From the NCBI GenBank assembly GCA_012798065.1, contig JAAZNW010000022.1, forward strand, positions 1-44,194: a stretch of DNA of 44,194 bases, in the 5' to 3' direction. Origin of the DNA: Chloroflexota bacterium (GTDB taxonomy: Bacteria; Chloroflexota; Anaerolineae; Anaerolineales; Anaerolineaceae). Shown one piece after another: positions 33,138 to 40,340 of this stretch (position 1 is its first letter; every line of letters begins with the position of its first letter). The notes under the pieces were generated by a model. That model made no database searches. It was not told the DNA's origin and saw only the letters and a list, made by a program, of their open reading frames with translations. The translations under genes were made by a program, and so were the position numbers.

Positions 33138-33167
33138 AAAATACGGCTGAAAGCCGTATTTTTGTTT
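33138..33167 (+). terminator. Bidirectional terminator between rpmB and rpe
   Basis: A perfect 11-bp stem, aaaatacggct (33138-33148) and agccgtatttt (33152-33162), with a GAA loop, followed by tttttgtttt. The left flank also gives a short T-run on the minus strand, so it can serve the convergent rpe gene. Confidence 0.85.
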
Positions 33168-33826
33168 TAACCCAAGCCTTTTTTAAGCGCGAATACAGCA
33201 GCGTTTATGCCATCAGGGTGATCAAAGATAGCTGAACCACTGACAAACGCGTCTGCGCCAGCCTGGCGTGCGCGGATGATTGTGCTGGCGTTTATCCCCC
33301 CATCAACTTGCAGCCGAATCTCTTTGTTCTGACCCTTGATCATCCTGGCTGTTTCGTTGACCTTTGTAATCATCTCCGGCATAAAGCTTTGGCCAGAGAA
33401 ACCTGGATTAACCGTCATTACCAATACCAGGTCAACGAAAGGCAATAAAGGCTGCAGCACCAGGTGGCTTGTGCCTGGATTAATTGCGACGCCAGCTTTA
33501 CAGCCGAGTTCGTTAATGAATCCAAGCGTACGAAGGATATTCGGATTATTTTCAGGGTGGATGGTCAGGCTGTCGGCGCCGGCATCTATGAACGAGCGCA
33601 CCAGGTTTTCTGGTTTTTCTATTATTAAATGGCAGTCTAAAGGCAGGTTGGTGATCCTTTTACAGGTTTCTACAATGAAAGGCCCCATGGTCAGGTTGGG
33701 TACGAAATGACCATCCATTACATCGATATGGATCCAATCTACCCCTGCCTGTTCACAATTACGAATCGAGGCTTCCAGGTTTGAAAAATCTGCGGAGAGT
33801 ATTGAAGCGGATAAAATGTACTTCAT
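33167..33826 (-). CDS. rpe: Ribulose-phosphate 3-epimerase
   Basis: Interconverts ribulose-5-phosphate and xylulose-5-phosphate in the pentose phosphate pathway. The 219-aa TIM-barrel enzyme has SASILSADFSNLE, WIHIDVMDGHFVPN with the metal ligands His33 and Asp35, LDCHLIIEKPE, VNPGFSGQ and QVDGGIN with the catalytic Asp. It follows the Ser/Thr kinase gene by 4 nt, the same prkC-rpe arrangement found in Firmicutes except that rsgA is missing. Confidence 0.96.
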   Translation of the reverse strand: MKYILSASILSADFSNLEASIRNCEQAGVDWIHIDVMDGHFVPNLTMGPFIVETCKRITNLPLDCHLIIEKPENLVRSFIDAGADSLTIHPENNPNILRTLGFINELGCKAGVAINPGTSHLVLQPLLPFVDLVLVMTVNPGFSGQSFMPEMITKVNETARMIKGQNKEIRLQVDGGINASTIIRARQAGADAFVSGSAIFDHPDGINAAVFALKKGLG

Positions 33827-33830
33827 GAGT

Positions 33831-34892
33831 TCACCGGATGATGCTGTTTATTTTAAACCAAATGAACAGCCAGAACGGAATGAGACCGCCAACCAGAAGG
33901 ATGGTCAACAACTCCAGCCAGATCAATTTCCAATCCACCTGTTTTTTGGGCTGGGGGAGGATGACTGTTTGTTGTGTACTATCGGGCGAGGTGGTTGAGG
34001 GTTCTAGCGGAAACGCGGGCATCCGCAGGGTAGGAGGGTCTTCATGTAACTTGGGGATTCGACCGCTCAGCATCGTCAGCACATGCCCCAATTGGTCGGC
34101 GGTGCGATAGCGTGCGGTGGGTTCCTTGGAGAGGACCTTGAGCAGCACTTGCTCCAAATCAGCAGGGATGCCAGGGACAAATTGGCGAGGAGGGACCGGC
34201 ATTTGTAATTGATGCAGGTTGATCAGTTCTTCTATCGAATTTGCATCAAAAGGGAGATGCCCGGTAAAGACCTCATACATAACCACACCAAGCGAGTACA
34301 CATCTGAAGCCGGGGTTGGCGGTTGTCCTAAAGCCTGTTCTGGGGCTAAGTATTGAGGAGACCCCCAAATCACTTCCTGACTCTCATGCGCTTCAATAGA
34401 GGATAACGCGCGTGCGATACCAAAATCAGTGATCTTCAGCCTTTCATCGGCTGTGACCAGCATATTGTGAGGTTTTACATCACAGTGAATAATTCCAGCG
34501 CGGTGCGCGTAGCCTAAACCAGCACATGCCTGAATCATTAGCGCCAAGCCTTCATCCGTAGTGTAGTTGCCTTTTTTCTTGATGCTGGTCTTAAGGTCGG
34601 TTCCGGAGATGTATTCCATGACGATATAGACCCCGTACGGGTCAACGCCAAAGTCGTGTACGGTGACGATATTCGGGTGGGAGAGGTTGGCGGCTGCCCT
34701 GGCTTCTTGCTTGAATCGTTCACGAAATTCTTCATCATTTGAAAAATCCCGCTTTAAAACTTTTACAGCGACAGGTCGCTCCAACATTTGGTCATAACCC
34801 TTATAAACATACGCCATCCCCCCTTTGCCAACCTGGCGGATAAGCAGGTAACGACCCCCAAGAACGATTTGCTGTGCTGTAGCATCAAACAT
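33831..34892 (-). CDS. PknB-like Ser/Thr protein kinase with a C-terminal membrane helix
   Basis: A 353-aa eukaryotic-like kinase. The glycine loop is GKGGMAYVYKG (22-32), the ATP lysine Lys44 (VAVK), the activation-loop DFG at 156-158 and APE at 183-185. The catalytic loop reads HCDVKPHN (136-143): the Arg of the usual HRD is Cys137, so this is an HCD, non-RD-like kinase, while Asp138, Lys140 and Asn143 are kept. After a Pro/Thr-rich linker comes one membrane helix (about 323-347) and no PASTA repeats, unlike PrkC. It is beside rpe and not far from a PP2C phosphatase, its likely antagonist. The start codon coincides with the predicted +1 of its promoter. Confidence 0.93.
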   Translation of the reverse strand: MFDATAQQIVLGGRYLLIRQVGKGGMAYVYKGYDQMLERPVAVKVLKRDFSNDEEFRERFKQEARAAANLSHPNIVTVHDFGVDPYGVYIVMEYISGTDLKTSIKKKGNYTTDEGLALMIQACAGLGYAHRAGIIHCDVKPHNMLVTADERLKITDFGIARALSSIEAHESQEVIWGSPQYLAPEQALGQPPTPASDVYSLGVVMYEVFTGHLPFDANSIEELINLHQLQMPVPPRQFVPGIPADLEQVLLKVLSKEPTARYRTADQLGHVLTMLSGRIPKLHEDPPTLRMPAFPLEPSTTSPDSTQQTVILPQPKKQVDWKLIWLELLTILLVGGLIPFWLFIWFKINSIIR

Positions 34893-34898
34893 AAAAAG

Positions 34899-34907
34899 AT
34901 TATAACA
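34899..34907 (-). promoter_or_regulatory. Extended -10 promoter of the kinase gene (leaderless)
   Basis: Minus-strand TGTTATAAT is a perfect extended -10. Its last base is 7 nt from 34892, the A of the kinase ATG, so transcription would start on the start codon. No ribosome site is present, consistent with a leaderless mRNA. Confidence 0.55.
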
Positions 34908-34929
34908 CGCCAGTTTTCTGTTCCTTCGT

Positions 34930-34935
34930 TATAAT
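34930..34935 (+). promoter_or_regulatory. -10 of the antiporter gene (near-leaderless)
   Basis: A perfect TATAAT. Predicted +1 is about 34942, two bases before the ATG at 34944, and after the alternative ATG at 34938. Only 25 bp separate it from the opposing kinase -10. Confidence 0.45.
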
Positions 34936-34943
34936 AAATGCTT

Positions 34944-36026
34944 ATGATAAGGCTCTCTAAGTATCTTCAGCAAAAACCTTTTTCCCTGCTGCTGTTGGTG
35001 TTTCCAATTGCCATTGCATCCGCATATTTCCAATGGAATCCGGTCCTGGTTTTTAGCCTATCCGCTGCAGGCGTGATCCCTCTCGCGGGTTTGATAGGAG
35101 ATGGCACTGAAGGGCTGGCTGCGCACACAGGACCGAAGGTGGGGGGGCTGATTAACGCTACCTTGGGCAACGCAGCAGAATTAATTATCACGCTCTTTGC
35201 CATTCATAAAGGCTTGCTGGAGCTGGTGAAAGCTTCTATTACCGGTTCCATTATTGGTAATTTGCTGTTCGTATTAGGCATTTCGATTTTGGCTGGAGGG
35301 ATAAAAAATGGCGTGCAAAAAATAGACCGCCAGCATACTGTCAATAACACGATTTTATTATCCATTGCGGTTCTTGGTTTGGTCATTCCTTCGTTATTCA
35401 GCCACTCGACGGCTTCTGGAATCAATGAGAAAGTTGAAATACTCAGTCTTTGTGTTGCTGGCGTGATGATCAGCCTTTATGTACTTGGAATTTTATTTTC
35501 ATTGAATCAAAAAAAGACAAAGGGCATGGCAGCCCCACTAGAAGAAGACCAAGATCACCCTGCCTGGAGCGTAAAAAAATCACTCATCGTGCTGGCTATG
35601 GCAACCGGCGGAATTGTGTGGTTAAGCGAGATTTTGGTAGGAAGCGTGGAAGCAGTGGTGGCGGGCTCGGGTATCTCTGAGTTTTTCTTAGGCATTATCC
35701 TGGTACCCATTATCGGTAATGTTGCTGAACATCTGGTGGCCATAAACGTTGCCCTCAAGAATAAGATGGAATTAAGTATGGAAATTGCCATCTCATCCAG
35801 TTTACAAATTGCCTTGTTTGTTGCGCCATTCCTGGTTTTTATCAGCCTGCTGATGAAGAACCCAATAAACCTCGTTTTTAATACATTTGAACTCGCCGCG
35901 TTGATGGCTGGAGTGCTTATCAGTTACTTTGTGGCTGCTGATGGCGAAACCAATTACCTTGAAGGAGCAGCGTTGCTGGCTGTGTATGTAATCTTTGGCT
36001 TTGCCTTTTTCATCTTTCCGTCTTAA
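34944..36026 (+). CDS. Ca2+/H+ antiporter (CAX family)
   Basis: A 360-aa membrane protein with about 11 helices and the two conserved CAX repeats: GGLINATLGNAAELIITL (near residues 67-84) and PIIGNVAEHLVAINVAL with K-MELSMEIAISSSLQ. These Gly-Asn-Ala-Glu motifs form the ion-binding sites of calcium/cation antiporters, which export Ca2+ in exchange for protons. Start: the ATG at 34944 is chosen because the -10 at 34930-34935 would place +1 after the ATG at 34938. It is divergent from the kinase gene. E. coli ChaA belongs to the same family. Confidence 0.9.
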   Translation: MIRLSKYLQQKPFSLLLLVFPIAIASAYFQWNPVLVFSLSAAGVIPLAGLIGDGTEGLAAHTGPKVGGLINATLGNAAELIITLFAIHKGLLELVKASITGSIIGNLLFVLGISILAGGIKNGVQKIDRQHTVNNTILLSIAVLGLVIPSLFSHSTASGINEKVEILSLCVAGVMISLYVLGILFSLNQKKTKGMAAPLEEDQDHPAWSVKKSLIVLAMATGGIVWLSEILVGSVEAVVAGSGISEFFLGIILVPIIGNVAEHLVAINVALKNKMELSMEIAISSSLQIALFVAPFLVFISLLMKNPINLVFNTFELAALMAGVLISYFVAADGETNYLEGAALLAVYVIFGFAFFIFPS

Positions 36027-36046
36027 AGGTTGGCGAGGTAATGCGC

Positions 36047-36517
36047 ATGATCAACAAGAAAGTCATCCTGGGGGCCATCCTCGTTGTTTTTGTCTGTTTT
36101 TTGTACCTGTTTTTATGGCTGAATGGGCTTTCTTACAGACAGCAATCTGCGTTACTTCCCAAGGCGAAACTGACCGTGATTGCCGCAGAGGTGATCCCGA
36201 CGGTAGATAGCCGTTTTTTACAGTTAACGCCCAGCCCAACTGCCCAGCCTTTTATTGAAGTGAATGGTATTGCTGCAGGTTATTATGTGAAAATCAGTGG
36301 TACGGAAGGGGTTGGTTTACGCATCAGACGTGAGCCCGGCATATCCTCAGAAGTTGTCTTCCTGGGGAATGAATCAGAAGTATTTACCGTGATAGGCGGG
36401 CCGATTGAGAAGGATGGTTTTCTTTGGTGGCAATTAACCGCGCCTTACGATAACAGCCGAAGTGGATGGGCTTCAGCGGATTTCTTGGCGGCGCTTACAG
36501 AAGAAAACCAGCCATAA
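36047..36517 (+). CDS. Membrane-anchored SH3b-domain protein
   Basis: A 156-aa protein with an N-terminal hydrophobic helix (about 6-28, VILGAILVVFVCFLYLFLWL), then a short Thr/Pro-rich linker (TPSPTAQP) and an SH3b-type domain (GLRIRREPG, then GPIEKDGFLWWQL and GWASADF). Extracytoplasmic SH3b domains often bind peptidoglycan or act as scaffolds; the partner is unknown. An ATG at 36041 is also in frame, but GAGG (36035-36038) is 8 nt from 36047 and only 2 nt from 36041. It is 20 nt after the antiporter gene. Confidence 0.82.
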   Translation: MINKKVILGAILVVFVCFLYLFLWLNGLSYRQQSALLPKAKLTVIAAEVIPTVDSRFLQLTPSPTAQPFIEVNGIAAGYYVKISGTEGVGLRIRREPGISSEVVFLGNESEVFTVIGGPIEKDGFLWWQLTAPYDNSRSGWASADFLAALTEENQP

Positions 36518-36581
36518 AAACCATGCGAGGTCTTTTGATCAACCGCCTGAGGAAAAGAGAATGGCAACGAGGTGCTGAAAA

Positions 36582-37484
36582 TTGACTCATCGATTGAACA
36601 AGATATTTGGTAAAAAAGAAGGGTCAGGGAGGCAGGCGAAAAAGCCTTCACCGGAGGCTCCGCGTGATGATCAACTGACCCGAGGAACCACAAAAAAATT
36701 AAGCGTCTATCCGAAGCAGTTGGTTGCGGGTACCGGTCAATCGGTTGGCTTGCATCGCGAACATAATGAAGACGCATTGTTTGCATTCACCTACGGTAGC
36801 GCGGATGGAAAAAACCAGAAAGAGATTGGTTTCTTTATCATTGCAGATGGCATGGGCGGGCATCGAAACGGGGAAGTGGCTTCCAGTGTCGCCTGCCAGG
36901 TGATCAGCCGCAACATACTTCATAAGCTGGTTGAAATTGTTTCTTTTGATGAATTCGATTTGACTGAAATGGATTGGAGTGGGCATTTACAACAGGCATT
37001 TGAGGAAGCACAACGTGCGGTGACCCAGCAAGTTCCTGGCGGGGGTACAACTGCTACCGCCGTGTTATGGTCTGACCACAAACTTACAGTTGCCCATGTA
37101 GGTGATAGCCGCGCTTATCTTGTCTTCTCTGATGGCAGGCTGAAAAAATTGACCGTTGACCATTCTCTGGTGCAGAGGTTGGTTGAGATGAACGAAATCA
37201 CACCGGGTGAGGCTGATGTGCACCCCCAGAAGAACGTGCTGTTGCGCGCCATTGGTCAACCAGAACCATTGCAAACGGATGTGAGTACGCTTACGACACC
37301 GCCAGGAGTGAAATTAATGTTGTGCAGCGATGGGTTATGGGGGGTCGTAGACGAAGCAACGATAGTGAGCATTGTCTTGCAGAATGATGATCCGGTTGAT
37401 GCCTGTGCACATCTCGTGGCGGCAGCAAACGCGCAAGGAGGTCCTGATAACATTAGTACGATCATTGCTGAACTAAAAGAGTAG
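36582..37484 (+). CDS. PP2C-type Ser/Thr protein phosphatase
   Basis: A 300-aa phosphatase of the PPM family. Motifs: REHNEDALF, ADGMGGHRNGE (metal-binding Asp), GGTTATAVL, VGDSRAYLV, CSDGLWGV and GGPDNIS with the last metal ligand. The first 45 residues are basic and disordered. No membrane helix is seen. The start is TTG at 36582 with GAGG 9 nt upstream; no ATG in frame is nearby. It follows the SH3b gene by 64 nt and lies on the opposite strand to the kinase about 2 kb away; it would dephosphorylate that kinase's targets (inference). Confidence 0.93.
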   Translation: MTHRLNKIFGKKEGSGRQAKKPSPEAPRDDQLTRGTTKKLSVYPKQLVAGTGQSVGLHREHNEDALFAFTYGSADGKNQKEIGFFIIADGMGGHRNGEVASSVACQVISRNILHKLVEIVSFDEFDLTEMDWSGHLQQAFEEAQRAVTQQVPGGGTTATAVLWSDHKLTVAHVGDSRAYLVFSDGRLKKLTVDHSLVQRLVEMNEITPGEADVHPQKNVLLRAIGQPEPLQTDVSTLTTPPGVKLMLCSDGLWGVVDEATIVSIVLQNDDPVDACAHLVAAANAQGGPDNISTIIAELKE

Positions 37485-37514
37485 TTACAGCAGAACCTTC
37501 AGGGAGGATATAAT
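37485..37514 (+). promoter_or_regulatory. Promoter of the small ORF/response-regulator unit
   Basis: TTACAG (37485-37490), an 18-nt spacer and a perfect TATAAT (37509-37514), directly after the PP2C stop. A gggaggga ribosome site follows. Confidence 0.5.
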
Positions 37515-37536
37515 AAACTCATAGAAGGGAGGGATC

Positions 37537-37776
37537 GTGATAACTGTAATCTTACACATGTTAAACGAAGATCCTGTGGTTGGGGAACTGGAGAAGCTGC
37601 CCGCTGCAACCGACACGCTGGTATACATCCATCATCCGAGGCGGCGAGATGGAAAAATACTGCCTTATATCGAATCAAATGTGACCGTTGCAGCGTGGCC
37701 AATCACCCGGCTTTCATTTTTTGAAATACTGCCGGATGAGCAAGAAGATGATTTGGATAATGATGTTAGAGAGTAG
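37537..37776 (+). CDS. Conserved-looking 79-aa protein upstream of the response regulator
   Basis: Not recognised. Starts at a GTG with a strong gggaggga site. The sequence alternates beta-like segments (ITVILHML, VVGELEKLP, LVYIHHPRR, ILPYIESNVTVAAWP, LSFFEIL) and ends in an acidic tail (DEQEDDLDNDVRE). The strand pattern, ending in a W-P-x-x-R segment, would suit a small Sm/SH3-like barrel, but this is a guess. It is 4 nt before the response regulator ATG and shares its promoter, so the two probably act together. Confidence 0.6.
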   Translation: MITVILHMLNEDPVVGELEKLPAATDTLVYIHHPRRRDGKILPYIESNVTVAAWPITRLSFFEILPDEQEDDLDNDVRE

Positions 37777-37780
37777 ACCA

Positions 37781-38497
37781 ATGGCTGATGATATTTACAA
37801 AAACAAGCTGATTCTGGTGGTTGACGATGAAGAACGCATGGCGCGGTTCATCCGGTTAAACCTGGAACATGATGGTTTTCAGGTTGTTGAAGCGAACCGT
37901 GGCATGCAGGCGATCCAGGTTTTACGAGACCGTATGCCCGATGTGGTCATTCTTGATGTAATGATGCCTGATATAGATGGGTTTGAGGTCTTGCAGTTGA
38001 TCAGAGAGACCAGCCAGGTACCGGTGATCATGCTGACAGCGAAAGGCGAAGAAGATGACCGGGTGCGAGGACTGGAATTAGGCGCAGATGATTACATCAC
38101 CAAACCGTTCAGTCCAAGGGAAATGGTCAGCCGGGTTAAAGCAGTGTTACGCAGAACAGACCAGGGCGCTGCGGCTGGAGATGGGTTGATCGAGGTCGAC
38201 GAACACCTGAAAATCGATTTTGGGCGGCGGGAAGTTTGGCTGGATGGTGAACTGGTTAAACTGCGACCTACTGAATACCGCCTGCTTTATCACTTGGTGC
38301 AGAACGCTGGTTGGGTCATGACGTATGATCAAATATTAGCCAAGGTATGGGGATATGAATATCGTGATGAACCCCATTATGTGCGCCTTTATGTGAATTA
38401 TTTAAGACAAAAACTTGAAAAAGATCCCGCAAACCCTGTATATATTCTTACCGAGCGCGGGGTGGGTTACAGGTTTGTAGATTATAAAAGAAAATAA
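37781..38497 (+). CDS. OmpR-family response regulator
   Basis: A 238-aa response regulator. The receiver domain (about 8-120) has VVDDEE, phosphoacceptor Asp59 (ILDVMMPDIDG), Thr86 and Lys108. The OmpR/PhoB-type winged helix (about 140-238) has LRPTEYRLLYHLVQNAG, VWGYEYRDE, VRLYVNYLRQKLE and ERGVGYRF. The start is the ATG at 37781; an upstream in-frame start at 37688 would overlap the small gene. No cognate histidine kinase is adjacent, making it an orphan within this window. Confidence 0.94.
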   Translation: MADDIYKNKLILVVDDEERMARFIRLNLEHDGFQVVEANRGMQAIQVLRDRMPDVVILDVMMPDIDGFEVLQLIRETSQVPVIMLTAKGEEDDRVRGLELGADDYITKPFSPREMVSRVKAVLRRTDQGAAAGDGLIEVDEHLKIDFGRREVWLDGELVKLRPTEYRLLYHLVQNAGWVMTYDQILAKVWGYEYRDEPHYVRLYVNYLRQKLEKDPANPVYILTERGVGYRFVDYKRK

Positions 38498-38528
38498 GAA
38501 CACGTCACGATTTTTGGAGAAGAAGACG

Positions 38529-38873
38529 ATGATTAAAGAACCTGTTCATGTAACGGATCAGACGTTTGAGAAGGCAGTTTTACAGTCTCCGTTGCCAATC
38601 TTAGTGGATTTTTGGGCGCCGTGGTGCGGTCCATGCAGAATGATAGCGCCTGTCCTGGAAAAAATTGCCGCTGACTTCGCCGGCAAAATCCTGGTGGCGA
38701 AGGTCAATACCGACGAAAACCCTGAGTATGCCTTAAAATATGGCGTGCAGAGCATTCCCACCGTGTTTTTTATTCACGGTGGAAAAATCATTCATCGCCA
38801 GATTGGCGCTCTACCTGAACCCAATATGCGTGAAGCTGTTGAACAGTTTTTAACAGCACTCGAGCAAAAATAA
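38529..38873 (+). CDS. trxA: Thioredoxin
   Basis: A 114-aa thioredoxin with the active site WCGPC (32-36) in DFWAPWCGPCRM, and the conserved SIPTVFFIHGG with cis-Pro. It reduces cytosolic disulfides. GGAG is 9 nt before the ATG at 38529; a TTG at 38514 overlapping that site is rejected. It is 31 nt after the response regulator. Confidence 0.95.
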   Translation: MIKEPVHVTDQTFEKAVLQSPLPILVDFWAPWCGPCRMIAPVLEKIAADFAGKILVAKVNTDENPEYALKYGVQSIPTVFFIHGGKIIHRQIGALPEPNMREAVEQFLTALEQK

Positions 38874-38899
38874 TTATTGGTGTCTGTCAGCTAAACGAC

Positions 38900-40183
38900 T
38901 TATTCTTCAGTTGTTCTAATGATATCAGCTCCGAGATTGCGGAGCTTTTCTTCAACTTTTTCATAACCTCGGTCGATCTGGTTGACATTGCGAATGATCG
39001 ATTGACCATGGGCAGAAAGAGACGCCAACACAAGCGCCATACCCGCGCGAATATCTGGGCTTTCCATCTTCTCGCCTGCCAATGGGGTAGGGCCCTGAAC
39101 AATGCAACGGTGAGGGTCGCACAGGACGATTTGCGCGCCCATAGCAACCAGTTTATCAGTGAAGAACATACGTGAAGGATACATCCAGTCATGGAATAGA
39201 ACGGTGCCCTGTGATTGAGTGGCGGTGACGATGGCGATACTCATCAAGTCAGTTGGGAACGCTGGCCAGGGCATCACATTGATTGTTGGAATTGCGCCAC
39301 CCAGATCGGGTTCGATCATCAGTTTTTGATTGGAAGGCACATACAGGTCATTTCCGCGTTCTTCCCAAACAACACCCAGCCGCTTGAAAACGAGCCTGAT
39401 CATATCCAGGTATTGAACACCCGCATTCTTAATGGTAATTTCACCCCGCGTTACCGCCGCAGCGCCAACAAAACTGATGACCTCCAAATAATCCGGACCG
39501 ATTTCAAAATCTGCGCCATGGAGCGCGGGTACACCTTCAATGTTCAAAGTATTGGAACCGATATTGCTGATTTTCGCACCCATCGCGTTTAACAGATGGC
39601 ATAAATCCTGGACGTGAGGTTCACTGGCAGCGTTTCGGATGATGGACATTCCCCTGGCGAGCACACTGGCCATGATGGCGTTCTCAGTGGCTGTGACGCT
39701 TGTTTCATCCAATAGAATATCAGCCCCTTTTAACCCCTTTGCTTTGAATTTAAAAGCGCGGTCATAATGGACTTCAGCACCAAGTTTTTCGAGGGCGAGT
39801 AAATGGGTATCCACACGGCGTCTACCGATGACATCTCCGCCGGGGGGGGGCAACTGCAAATTTCCAGTTTTTGCTACCACAGGGCCTGCCAGGAGGATAG
39901 AGGCTCGGATTTTCCTGCACAGGTCAGGGTCAAGGTCAGTTGGATGAATCTCTTTTGCGTGGATTTGCCAGGTTGTTGCTTCTAACTTTTTGATCTCCAC
40001 GCCCAGGCTCTGAATCAGTTCACCCATAATCTGAACATCCTTAATGTCAGGGACATTCCGCAAGGTTACCGGTTCTTCTGAAAGCAGGCATGCGGATAGA
40101 AGCGGAAGCGCGGCATTTTTATTTCCCCCAGGGGTAACTTCTCCATGAAGCGGGATACCGCCGTTGATGATGAACTTATCCAT
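38900..40183 (-). CDS. murA: UDP-N-acetylglucosamine 1-carboxyvinyltransferase
   Basis: Transfers enolpyruvate from PEP to UDP-GlcNAc, the first step of peptidoglycan synthesis. The 427-aa enzyme has GNKNAALP (Lys22, Asn23), GGDVIGRRRVDTH and PAFPTDLMS with a catalytic-type Asp. The residue matching E. coli Cys115 is Asp117 (PPGGDVIG). A Cys-to-Asp change at this place in Mycobacterium, Borrelia and Chlamydia MurA keeps activity but gives intrinsic fosfomycin resistance. Length is normal. A GGAGG precedes the ATG by 6 nt. It is convergent with trxA without a terminator, and divergent from the second GNAT-like gene. Confidence 0.95.
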   Translation of the reverse strand: MDKFIINGGIPLHGEVTPGGNKNAALPLLSACLLSEEPVTLRNVPDIKDVQIMGELIQSLGVEIKKLEATTWQIHAKEIHPTDLDPDLCRKIRASILLAGPVVAKTGNLQLPPPGGDVIGRRRVDTHLLALEKLGAEVHYDRAFKFKAKGLKGADILLDETSVTATENAIMASVLARGMSIIRNAASEPHVQDLCHLLNAMGAKISNIGSNTLNIEGVPALHGADFEIGPDYLEVISFVGAAAVTRGEITIKNAGVQYLDMIRLVFKRLGVVWEERGNDLYVPSNQKLMIEPDLGGAIPTINVMPWPAFPTDLMSIAIVTATQSQGTVLFHDWMYPSRMFFTDKLVAMGAQIVLCDPHRCIVQGPTPLAGEKMESPDIRAGMALVLASLSAHGQSIIRNVNQIDRGYEKVEEKLRNLGADIIRTTEE

Positions 40184-40298
40184 TGATACCCTCCAGGTAA
40201 TATTCTTATGACTAATGATAAATGATAGTGGTTTATTTTACCAATCTGTTTTTTAAAACCTGTAATGAAGATTTGCTGATCACAGCGGAATAATCAAG

Positions 40299-40304
40299 TA
40301 TACT
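40299..40304 (+). promoter_or_regulatory. Possible -10 of the second GNAT-like gene
   Basis: TATACT, 36 nt before the ATG. The nearest TTG-type -35 (TTGCTG at 40273) is 20 nt away, too far for a standard promoter. The 157-nt gap between murA and this gene is AT-rich and shows nothing else. Confidence 0.35.
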
Positions 40305-40340
40305 TTTGATATTCCCAAATTCCAGAAACTCGAGGATGAA

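Noticed and set aside
37688-37780. N-terminal extension of the response regulator
   Set aside because: It overlaps the small upstream gene; the ATG at 37781 begins a normal receiver domain.
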